Shown here in pieces: positions 8,037-14,302 of a stretch of 14,302 nucleotides of DNA. The position numbers were made by a program, and so were the translations under genes. The stretch covers positions 1-14,302 of the forward strand of contig JALLAP010000638.1 of the NCBI GenBank assembly GCA_036939355.1, written 5' to 3'. Under the pieces are notes generated by a model. That model did no database searches. It saw only the letters and a program-made list of their open reading frames with translations, and was not told where the DNA came from. The DNA is from Thalassiosira profunda. Its lineage: Eukaryota; Bacillariophyta; Thalassiosirophyceae; Thalassiosirales; Thalassiosiraceae. The number at the start of each line of letters is the position of its first letter. Position 1 is the stretch's first letter.

Positions 8037-8604
8037 ATGAACGGCGCATCTGCCTTCTTGCTGCGCGCAATATTGCTGCTGCTTCGGCTTGCCGCCGCCG
8101 CCGCGAACCCAGACGACGACCAACCAAACGCCGACTTCTTCCATGCGTGCTCCGGCGGGGAGCTCGCCAGGTCCAAACCCTCGTGAAGCAGGATCCCTCG
8201 CTGGTGCACGCCACAACCAAGGACGGCGAACATTGTTTACATCTCTGCGCCATCAGCGGCAACTCTGAAATAGTCAAGTTGCTGTTGGAAAAGGGAGCCA
8301 ACCCGACATACGCTCGACGTGGGAGCAGGGCCTTCGCATGCATCCCTTGAGCTGGAACGCGTTTTACGGACGATACGACAACATTGAGCTCCTTTTGAAA
8401 CACGGGGCCGACGTTAATGCCGACTTTGATATTGGAAAGGCGGAAAGCGGGGAGGCCAAGCCGGGAACGGCGCTGGAGGCGGTGGAACAAATACTGCTCA
8501 GCTTGGACGACGAGGAGGAAAAGGACCGGTTCATGCAAACGAGAAACGTGCTGGTGAAGAATGGGGCAATGCGATACGCTGGCCCGGAAGAACCGGAGCT
8601 GTGA
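8037..8604 (+). pseudogene. Ankyrin-repeat protein with signal peptide, two frameshifts
   Basis: The start at 8037 gives a signal peptide (MNGASAFLLRAILLLLRLAA) and then a region reading FFHACSGGELA. The frame is lost at 8169-8170 and resumes one base short as VQTLVKQDPSLVHATTKDGE, with the first ankyrin repeat (HCLHLCAISGNSEIVKLLLE). It is lost again at about 8306-8308 and resumes as IRSTWEQGLRMHPLSWNAFY and a second repeat (DNIELLLKHGADVNADFD). The C-terminal part runs to a stop at 8604. Each break equals one missing base; the three pieces together make about 190 aa of one family. Ankyrin repeats bind proteins; the partner is unknown. There is no Phe after the signal peptide, so a secretory location is more likely than plastid. 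Either this is a young pseudogene or the sequence carries two one-base errors; neighbouring genes read cleanly. Confidence 0.78.
8440..8604 (+). repeat. Right arm of a 165-bp imperfect inverted repeat
   Basis: This is the last coding part of the ankyrin gene. It pairs with 7681-7845 in inverted orientation at about 90% identity without gaps. The arms are separated by 594 bp. Both end exactly at the stop codon. Confidence 0.85.
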
Positions 8605-8927
8605 CATTTTGGTACAATGCAAAGGCTCGATCAAAAGGTACCACATACCGAATCAGAGGCACAAAGATGTTGTGTTGAAGAGATATGATAGGAGAGAGTT
8701 GCACACCAAGCAGTGTTGTGGTCCGAATCACCTTTCCGCTAAGAGCATTACGGGGCAATCCTCTTGCATTTGCTTTGTGGGTGGGCCGCTCCTCCTGAGG
8801 GAAGGCCTCCACCCGCCCTGCCTCCTCCGGATGCGGAGAAGGCTCGGCAGTCACGCCTCGGCAGTCACGCGTGACTTCACAGTTACCCGCTCCGCCGCTC
8901 CCCCGCGCGCCCATCAACTTGCCCAAC
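8605..8927 (+). promoter_or_regulatory. Intergenic region and probable thiolase promoter
   Basis: There is no gene in these 323 bases. A 14-bp unit ctcggcagtcacgc is tandemly doubled (8843-8856 and 8857-8870). The second copy runs into the 12-bp perfect palindrome gtcacgcgtgac (8864-8875), about 53 nt ahead of the thiolase ATG. The same 10-bp core lies in the GNAT/p24 promoter region. Confidence 0.5.
8865..8874. promoter_or_regulatory. Palindrome TCACGCGTGA upstream of thiolase
   Basis: A perfect 10-bp palindrome (12 bp counting the flanking g and c), 53 nt before the thiolase start codon. It contains ACGCGT. The same 10-mer recurs at 11081-11090 between two divergent genes. A dimeric transcription factor site is a reasonable guess. 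Confidence 0.4.
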
Positions 8928-10154
8928 ATGGCGCCTCCTCCCCACCCGCGCGACGCCGTCATCGTGCAGGCAGTCCGGACCCCCCTCTGCCGCGCGCGGA
9001 AGGGCGGACTGGCCGAGCTTCCGCCGTCGGCCCTCCTCTCCGCAGTTTTGCACGGGGTGTTGCTCAAGCACCCGCAGCAGGCGACGGCCACCGCTGGGAG
9101 GGATGAGTATCTCATACCACCGGACGCGGTGCAGGACGTCTGCGTCGGCAACGTGCTGTCTCCCCCCACCGCCGCGGTGGCCTTTCGCATGGCAGCGCTG
9201 TCGGCGGGCCTCCCGCACACGACGTCGCTCTCGACGGTGAACCGCCAGTGCTCGTCCGGACTGCAGGCGATCGCCAATATCGCCCACGCCATCCGGTGCG
9301 GATCCATCGACGTGGGCATCGGCGCCGGCGTGGAGAGCATGAGCGCCAATCCGATGCACAAGCTGTACGAGAATCATCCCCCGGAGGTGGATTGGGACGC
9401 CATGCAGAATTGCAGCAACGCAAAGGAGGTGATGGATTGCTTGGTTCCGATGGGCAAAACGTCCGAGAACGTCTCGAAGAAGTACGGGCTGGATCGCCGG
9501 ACGCTGGACGAGCTCGCGGCCCGATCGCACCAAAAGGCGGCGAGGGCACAAGCGACCGGAAAGTTTATATCGGAGATTGTGCCCGTGGGCGACGTCGATC
9601 GGGACGACGGCATCCGCCCCTCCACCACCGCGGACAAGCTGGCCAAGTTGAAGCCAGTGTTCGACAAGAACGGATCTACGACCGCGGGAAATTCGAGCCA
9701 GCTGACCGACGGAGCGGCGGCGGTGTTGCTCATGAGCCGAGAAGAAGCGATGAGGCGACGGTTGCCCATCATGGGATGCTGGAAGTCGTACGCCGTTGAG
9801 GGAGTGCCGCCGCGGATCATGGGCGTCGGACCGGTATTTGCAATTCCCTCGGCCCTCGCCAAGGCCTCCCTGTCGACCGACGACATCGACGTGTACGAGA
9901 TCAACGAGGCGTTCGCCTCCCAGGCGCACTATTCCATCGAAACGCTGCGGTTGGATCCGGACAAGGTCAACCCGAACGGGGGCGCGATCGCGCTGGGGCA
10001 TCCGCTGGGTTGCACCGGCGCGAGATTGGTGGTTTCGCTGCTGAACGAGATGAGGAGGGAAAGAAAACGAACGGGGGTCGTGAGCATGTGCATCGGGACG
10101 GGGATGGGAGCGGCGGCGGTGTTGGAAGTGGACGGTATGAGATCTGCTCTTTGA
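8928..10154 (+). CDS. 3-ketoacyl-CoA thiolase (acetyl-CoA acyltransferase)
   Basis: Catalyses the last step of fatty-acid beta-oxidation: thiolytic cleavage of 3-ketoacyl-CoA to acetyl-CoA and a shortened acyl-CoA. The 408-aa product is full length for the family. It carries the nucleophile Cys108 in NRQCSSGLQA, NEAFA (326-330), His358 in GHPLGCTGAR and Cys388 in CIGTGMGAAAVLE, so all catalytic residues are present. It resembles the peroxisomal type. The ATG at 8928 (context caacATGgcg) is preferred; the open frame extends back to a GTG at 8871, but that stretch overlaps the promoter palindrome. There is no PTS2-like nonapeptide (R/K-L-x5-H/Q-L) at the N-terminus; the C-terminus is SAL, a weak PTS1 resemblance. 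Location is therefore peroxisomal by family, not proven. No intron is seen. It converges on the GNAT gene with a 37-nt gap. Confidence 0.95.
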   Translation: MAPPPHPRDAVIVQAVRTPLCRARKGGLAELPPSALLSAVLHGVLLKHPQQATATAGRDEYLIPPDAVQDVCVGNVLSPPTAAVAFRMAALSAGLPHTTSLSTVNRQCSSGLQAIANIAHAIRCGSIDVGIGAGVESMSANPMHKLYENHPPEVDWDAMQNCSNAKEVMDCLVPMGKTSENVSKKYGLDRRTLDELAARSHQKAARAQATGKFISEIVPVGDVDRDDGIRPSTTADKLAKLKPVFDKNGSTTAGNSSQLTDGAAAVLLMSREEAMRRRLPIMGCWKSYAVEGVPPRIMGVGPVFAIPSALAKASLSTDDIDVYEINEAFASQAHYSIETLRLDPDKVNPNGGAIALGHPLGCTGARLVVSLLNEMRRERKRTGVVSMCIGTGMGAAAVLEVDGMRSAL

Positions 10155-10191
10155 TTCAGTTGCAATTGCGAAGCAGCAGCATAATTGCAAC
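10155..10191. terminator. Shared 37-nt 3' region of two convergent genes with paired TTGCAAT motifs
   Basis: The thiolase stop (10154) and the GNAT stop (10192) face each other. TTGCAAT starts 5 nt after the thiolase stop on plus (10160-10166), and another starts 1 nt after the GNAT stop on minus (10190-10184). No AATAAA is present between the genes. A role in 3'-end formation is inference from position. Confidence 0.4.
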
Positions 10192-11043
10192 TCAGTTCTT
10201 AGCTACCGCTTGATGATGATGTGCCTCATCATTTGTGTCTCTTATCAATCTCTTTCGGAGCAGGTAGTGAGGCCTCGATTCTGCTCTCCTTCTTCTCGAG
10301 ACTGTCGTGTTCCTCATTTGCAAATCTCCCGATTCTGCAACCACATTGTCGTATCCGCTCGCCTGAAAGAAGGACAGTGCATTTTGATTGTCTGGCTCGA
10401 CATCTACGAATAGGATTTGATCGTCCCACACTTCGGTCGCAATTTGCTCGCATCTCCGAACGAGCGATTGCCCGACCCCTCTACTTCTGTGCGTCGATTT
10501 GACGCAGAGAACTCCCAGCAGGGGCTGCGGTCTCAATCCGGTTTCGTTTGTTGTTGATGTGCCAGGCTCACTGAGATCAGTATCCTCCAGAGAAACCGGG
10601 CAGAGCGACATGCCCATCTCAACCATACCCACCACTTCGTCAGCATTCTTGCTGCCATCACTGCCGGGATCGCTCTCCTTCGCGACGAGGAGGATGTGTT
10701 TCTTTCCCCTCATTTTCCTCGCCGTCGAGACGAGGCGTTTGTAGGTGAACTCCTCTGTGAGAGATCGCTCGACCCAGTTCCAATTCCACGCTTCTATTTT
10801 CGACGATGTTGTAGTGGCTGGTGCATCGAACGTGGCCGCGACGAGCGACGCCACATTTCGATACTCATTGGCCGACGAAGGAGGCGAGATCGATATGAGC
10901 GCGCATACCTCATGCGCGCACACGGACACCAACAACAACGGCGCCGATAGGCGCACCGCCGATAGGCGCACCACCGATAGGCGATGGAGCCTCATCGAAC
11001 CCCTTTTGTGGTGCGCCTGGCGATACATCCTCGGCATCGTCAT
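10192..11043 (-). CDS. GNAT-family N-acetyltransferase with N-terminal signal sequence
   Basis: A 283-aa protein with an acetyl-CoA-binding GNAT core: LLGVLCVKSTHRSRGVGQSL carries the R/Q-x-x-G-x-G/A motif, followed by FVDVEPDNQNALSFFQASGY, typical of the last strands and helix. It should transfer an acetyl group from acetyl-CoA to an amine; the substrate is unknown. The N-terminus is hydrophobic and signal-like (APLLLVSVCAHEVCA) with no clear Phe at the cleavage site, so ER or plastid entry cannot be decided. Met17 is an alternative start that gives a more typical signal peptide. Just after it the gene holds three 15-bp tandem units encoding RLSVV/RLSAV/RLSAP. It diverges from the p24 gene and converges on thiolase. 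Confidence 0.85.
   Translation of the reverse strand: MTMPRMYRQAHHKRGSMRLHRLSVVRLSAVRLSAPLLLVSVCAHEVCALISISPPSSANEYRNVASLVAATFDAPATTTSSKIEAWNWNWVERSLTEEFTYKRLVSTARKMRGKKHILLVAKESDPGSDGSKNADEVVGMVEMGMSLCPVSLEDTDLSEPGTSTTNETGLRPQPLLGVLCVKSTHRSRGVGQSLVRRCEQIATEVWDDQILFVDVEPDNQNALSFFQASGYDNVVAESGDLQMRNTTVSRRRRAESRPHYLLRKRLIRDTNDEAHHHQAVAKN
10943..10987 (-). repeat. 15-bp tandem repeat, three copies, in the GNAT signal region
   Basis: On plus the units are gccgataggcgcacc (10943-10957), the same again (10958-10972) and accgataggcgatgg (10973-10987). On minus they encode repeated (V/A)RLS just before the hydrophobic core. The unit is five codons, so copy-number change keeps the frame. Confidence 0.85.
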
Positions 11044-11285
11044 CGTCAGCGGCTTCTTCTTTGGTCGTCACGAGCAAACATCACGCGTGATGGATAAATC
11101 ACGTCCCGTCATTTCAACTTTGAACTTTGCGAGTTGCGAGGTGTTGGCCGGCCGGACGCGCCACGCCGCTGGGGCTGCCTCCGCTCCTCCTTTCGCGACC
11201 GATGCGCTGTACTCGTCGCCCAGCGCGCCGCCCTTGTGGCCGCCAGTGCGGTGGAGCCGATACCGTCGACCAATATCAATTTGAG
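11044..11285. promoter_or_regulatory. Divergent promoter region between GNAT and p24 genes
   Basis: The 242-bp gap between two divergent start codons holds the 14-bp perfect palindrome catcacgcgtgatg (11079-11092), 35 nt from the GNAT start. Its core TCACGCGTGA equals that upstream of thiolase. The rest has open frames on both strands but nothing protein-like. Confidence 0.5.
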
Positions 11286-12512
11286 ATGACACATGATATG
11301 AGCACCCTGAAATTTACATCAGCCACCCGATGCGGGCGAAGCCCGTTGCAGTTGAGCCTGCTCGCCTTCCTCCTGGCCCTCTCAATAACAATACAACCCG
11401 CGCTCTCGGTCCATCATCCCCTGATGCTCAAACTGGACGCGCGCGAGAACCAGTGCATATATGAGCGCTTCGAGCGGGGAGACTTTGCCACCTTCGAGAT
11501 ATTCATCGTCGAGGCCGAGGAAGGGGGGACGCCGCACGCCGGCGTGCAGATCGAAGGGCCGGTGATCAGCCCGAAAGTCGGCCAGCTGGACGGGGAGGGG
11601 AATCGATCGTGGGAGCCGCCCAAGGCGAAGGAAGGGGAGGATGAGGAGGGAGAGGAGAAAAAGAAGAAACGACGGACCAACAGCATGGGCGCAGCAATGC
11701 AAGATGGCGTGGAAGAATGGCCGAATTTCGTGAACAAGATGCACAAGCATTTCACCGATGCGGGGATCATCTTCCACTCCTACTTCATCGATTATACGCA
11801 TTCGGGGGAGAGCGAGGATGCCGTCGCCGCACGGGCAGATTGGACGCGCAAACAGAACGAGGAGGAGGAGGCGCTGAAGCGACGAAAGATGTACGATCAA
11901 AAGACGAAGGGGGAGGGGGGATACACGGGCGACGAGGACGTCGAGAAGGAGGTTTACGAGGAGGCAGGATCGAGGATACAACATATCATACCGGAGTGGA
12001 TCGAGCCGTACGAGTGGACGAAGCCAATCAAGGCCGCGGGGTGGTATCGGATGTGCGTCACGGCCGACGATTCCATCACGGTCGAGTTGGACATCCGATC
12101 CTCGGCGGATCTGGGGGGCATCGATCCCGACACCGGCCACGTGTTCACGCACGACGAGCGGGAGTTCATCGACGAGGAAGCGCGCATAATGGGAGAACAG
12201 GCAAAGACCGAGGAGGCGCGAAAGGCCGCGGAGGAACTGGAGCGGGCGCTGCAGGGCCAGGTGAAGGATTTCCACCTCGAGACGACGCGCAAATTGATGG
12301 CCGAGGTGAATCGGCTCGTGGCCGATATGCAAAAGCGGCAAACAGCCGTGCACCATCGAATCAAGAGCCACGAGAGCGATGCCCGGAGGAACCGCAGGAG
12401 AATTTCCCAGAATGGGAAAATCGTGTCGGTGCTCGTGGTGGCGATCACAGTGCTCCAGATGTACACCGTGCGGAAGTGGCTATTGTCGCGAACGACGCTG
12501 GGGCTGGCGTGA
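11286..12512 (+). CDS. p24/emp24 family protein (GOLD domain) with a large insert
   Basis: p24 proteins are type I membrane cargo receptors cycling between ER and Golgi. The 408-aa product shows a signal peptide (about 19-42), the start of a GOLD domain (HPLMLKLDARENQCIYERF), its later strands (AAGWYRMCVTADDSITVELDI), a coiled-coil region (about 300-370) and a C-terminal membrane helix (about 379-398). Cys57 and Cys257 match the conserved GOLD disulfide pair. Usual family length is about 200-230 aa; here about 150 residues are inserted between the GOLD halves, including an acidic/lysine run (about 116-130) and WPNFVNKMHKHF. The cytosolic tail YTVRKWLLSRTTLGLA lacks the usual KKxx retrieval ending. 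The start could be the ATG at 11286 or 11298. TTGCAATGGAG begins 7 nt after the stop. Confidence 0.88.
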   Translation: MTHDMSTLKFTSATRCGRSPLQLSLLAFLLALSITIQPALSVHHPLMLKLDARENQCIYERFERGDFATFEIFIVEAEEGGTPHAGVQIEGPVISPKVGQLDGEGNRSWEPPKAKEGEDEEGEEKKKKRRTNSMGAAMQDGVEEWPNFVNKMHKHFTDAGIIFHSYFIDYTHSGESEDAVAARADWTRKQNEEEEALKRRKMYDQKTKGEGGYTGDEDVEKEVYEEAGSRIQHIIPEWIEPYEWTKPIKAAGWYRMCVTADDSITVELDIRSSADLGGIDPDTGHVFTHDEREFIDEEARIMGEQAKTEEARKAAEELERALQGQVKDFHLETTRKLMAEVNRLVADMQKRQTAVHHRIKSHESDARRNRRRISQNGKIVSVLVVAITVLQMYTVRKWLLSRTTLGLA

Positions 12513-13101
12513 GAACGGTTTGCAATGGAGGGTCAACTCTTGGCCTCCCACTCAAAAAGAATACAAATCAAGTTGTTGCGCTTCTGTCGTTCCTAAGTTA
12601 CTGGCTCGTGGCGAAATGTGAATGCCTTGTCCACGCTACCGTTGCCGCCTCCCATTTCTGTCGCGGCAGCTGCCAGTCATTCCTCCTCGCTCGCCCGCGA
12701 TCCTTCCTGGGAGCTCTGTTGCTGGCGACGATCCACCCACTTTTCTTGCACGCGCCTCCGGACACGTCGAACGCCTCGAATGGCCAAAATGAACATGATA
12801 GACTCTTCGCTTTGTTGTTTGTGATTGTATTGAGGTGCTGTTTCTTTGCTTGTGTTGAGATTTATGAGCCAACCAGAGTTGGCGGCATCATTTGGTGGGA
12901 TCAGTGCTCACATCTTGGCATCGAATGCATGCAGGCAAGGTCTCGCCAACCGAGCGTCTTGCTCGCTCTTGCACACCAAGGTGCGTAGGTACGTACCTCC
13001 GTCCGATAACGCGGCTCGCCCAGCCACTGATGAGCCGTGGCATCACCGACACCCACACTGCGGCGAGAGAGGGCGCTTCGCCTCTGCGGCCACACAACGA
13101 G
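12513..13101. other. Intergenic region between p24 and JmjC genes
   Basis: These 589 bases contain no convincing gene on either strand. The first part is probably the p24 3' end, with TTGCAATGGAG at 12520-12530, an 11-mer also seen at 7250-7260. The last part should include the JmjC promoter. A 12-bp perfect palindrome aggtacgtacct lies at 12987-12998, about 103 nt before the ATG at 13102. The JmjC frame stays open upstream to about 12868, so ATGs at 12925 or 13030 remain possible starts. Confidence 0.45.
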
Positions 13102-14302
13102 ATGTCCGATACCACGACGGCGTTTGCGTCAATTGCGGCCTCGCCGTTCGAGCTCGGCATCGGCGGCGAAGGTGAAGGTGGCGGGGCAGATTGCAAAGGT
13201 GGAAACGGCGACAGCCACGTCCGTCGGTTCTTTCGAGACGTGTGGCAAAAACAGCCTGCAATCTACCGCACCGCATCGGAGAAACGTGGCCCATCAATCC
13301 TAAGCATGGGATGCGACGACGTCGCAGATCTGTTGCATCACTTGCGCGAGCATGCCGATATCCCCGGAGCGTCGCGGCCCATGTTTTTTAGAAGTGGCAC
13401 ACCCATCATCGATCCCGACGCGCTCTACGCGAGCAATCCACACGCGGCGTACCTCGATGGGTGCTCGGTGGTGATCAACCACGCCGATTTTCACCACGCT
13501 TCGTTGGCCAGAATGTGCGACGAGCTGCAGCAAACGTTTCCTCACGTGTACTGCAATACATATTTAACACCTCCCGCCTCGAGCGCGGTCAAAGCCCACG
13601 CGGACGACAGGGATGTTTTGGTTATGCAACTTATTGGTAAAAAGAGGTGGAGGGTATACAAACGCGTGCCAGTTCCATTTCCATTTGATCAAGAACAAGT
13701 GGGCAAATACGGCAATGTGGTGGATGCATCGGTCCTCGAGGGAGGGCTGTGCTTCGGAGACAAGGAAGTGACCTTGCATCCCGGAGATGTGCTTTACATG
13801 CCGAGGGGATTCGTGCACGAGGCCACAACGAACGAATTGTCTCGGCACGAGCCATCCTTTCACGCCACATTTGCAATTGCCACGCATGATTGGTGTGCGT
13901 CAGCTGTCGTCGCGGAGACGATCCAAAACATGCTGCAATCGGAGCCAAAGTATAGGGTGGCCTTGCCTGTGGGTCCGTGCAGAGATTACGAGGAATGCAT
14001 GGACGAACGTAGCTCGCTCAAATCTTGCGTGGAGGGAGCCCTGTCTGCAATCCAAAGCAATATTACGTCGGAGATCATTGAGCAACGGTTACGAGCCAAG
14101 TATCGAATTCACAATCAGCACGCAGAGTCGATCCGAGGTCGATTGCAAGACGGTGCCACGTCCAGGAAGAGAAAGGCCGACGACGACCAATCGTCACCAG
14201 TTGTGGGAAAGGATGCAGCCGCGAGGTTGGGCTTGCAAAGCATCATCAGAGTCAGCACGCCGGAAGAGAGGGAGAGCGTGCAGATGGAGGAGGGAAGATT
14301 GC
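13102..14302 (+). CDS. JmjC/cupin oxygenase, ribosomal-oxygenase-like, truncated by window edge
   Basis: An Fe(II)/2-oxoglutarate-dependent oxygenase of the MINA/NO66/YcfD type, enzymes that hydroxylate ribosomal proteins or act on histones. The frame is open for 400 codons to the last base, so the 3' end is missing. It opens with RRFFRDVWQKQPAIYR (41-56), typical of the family's N-terminus. The double-stranded beta-helix carries H166-x-D168 (KAHADDRDVLVMQLIGKKRW) and the distal iron ligand His239 (MPRGFVHEATT), so the metal site is complete. A basic SRKRKADDD stretch (about 354-362) could be a nuclear localisation signal. The start at 13102 is chosen because the sequence becomes protein-like soon after; earlier in-frame ATGs exist at 12925 and 13030. 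The substrate cannot be told. Confidence 0.88.
   Translation, partial: MSDTTTAFASIAASPFELGIGGEGEGGGADCKGGNGDSHVRRFFRDVWQKQPAIYRTASEKRGPSILSMGCDDVADLLHHLREHADIPGASRPMFFRSGTPIIDPDALYASNPHAAYLDGCSVVINHADFHHASLARMCDELQQTFPHVYCNTYLTPPASSAVKAHADDRDVLVMQLIGKKRWRVYKRVPVPFPFDQEQVGKYGNVVDASVLEGGLCFGDKEVTLHPGDVLYMPRGFVHEATTNELSRHEPSFHATFAIATHDWCASAVVAETIQNMLQSEPKYRVALPVGPCRDYEECMDERSSLKSCVEGALSAIQSNITSEIIEQRLRAKYRIHNQHAESIRGRLQDGATSRKRKADDDQSSPVVGKDAAARLGLQSIIRVSTPEERESVQMEEGRL

Noticed and set aside
7846..8646. Upstream part of the long minus-strand frame covering the ankyrin gene
   Set aside because: Only its last 54 residues (7681-7845) resemble a protein; the rest is antisense to the plus-strand ankyrin gene and its promoter.
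8871..8927. N-terminal extension of thiolase from a GTG
   Set aside because: A non-ATG start in a eukaryotic gene is unlikely; the stretch overlaps a promoter palindrome, and the ATG at 8928 gives a normal family length.
8883..10190. 435-codon open frame antisense to thiolase
   Set aside because: It mirrors the thiolase coding strand; the composition is Arg/His/Val-rich with no domain, and the sense strand has all catalytic motifs.
11382..12371. Long open frame antisense to the p24 gene
   Set aside because: A shadow frame, leucine/arginine-rich, with no family resemblance; the sense strand is clearly GOLD/p24.
12636..12872. 78-codon minus-strand frame between p24 and JmjC genes
   Set aside because: No domain, no targeting signal, and basic low-complexity composition; treated as chance.
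1..14302. Prokaryotic operon, CRISPR array, phage, rRNA or tRNA genes
   Set aside because: No regularly spaced repeats, ribosome binding sites or recognisable RNA genes were seen; introns and protein families are eukaryotic.

Overview
The window looks like nuclear DNA of a photosynthetic stramenopile (heterokont alga with a red-lineage complex plastid). The evidence is: short spliceosomal introns (63-76 nt where well supported) with GTGAGT, GTGAGC or GTAAGC donors; very compact gene spacing on both strands; eukaryote-only families (SPX-EXS phosphate exporter, p24/GOLD cargo receptor); and two N-termini with a signal peptide followed by an ASAFAP-like cleavage site (VSS|FAD at 6641 minus, AFA|FAP at 6806 plus), the hallmark of plastid import in these algae. 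I cannot name the species.

Layout. 1-469 holds no supported gene. 470-735 is a 266-bp AT-rich, non-coding, MITE-like element with 39-bp terminal inverted repeats. 976-3925 (+) is an SPX-EXS (PHO1/XPR1) gene with three introns; a 72-bp direct repeat around a single N at 1501 breaks its frame and looks like a contig-join artefact. It converges, 38 nt apart, on a minus-strand gene (6641-3964) for a putatively plastid-targeted fusion of an isocitrate lyase/PEP-mutase domain with an S4 domain and an RluA pseudouridine synthase. That gene diverges from a small plastid-targeted protein of unknown function (6806-7239). 7681-8604 holds an ankyrin-repeat gene with two frameshifts plus a 165-bp inverted copy of its last coding part. 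8928-10154 (+) is a 3-ketoacyl-CoA thiolase, converging at 37 nt on a GNAT acetyltransferase (11043-10192, minus). The GNAT gene diverges from an enlarged p24/GOLD protein (11286-12512, +). A JmjC/cupin oxygenase gene (13102 to the edge, +) runs out of the window.

The genes do not form one pathway. They are ordinary housekeeping genes: phosphate export and sensing, plastid RNA modification, beta-oxidation, secretory traffic, protein oxygenation. The most interesting signals are the lyase/mutase-pseudouridine synthase fusion, the decaying ankyrin gene with its inverted duplicate, the TTGCAAT motif placed just after four stop codons, a 10-bp palindrome TCACGCGTGA shared by two promoter regions, and the MITE-like element. 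All calls come from reading the sequence; no homology search was run.
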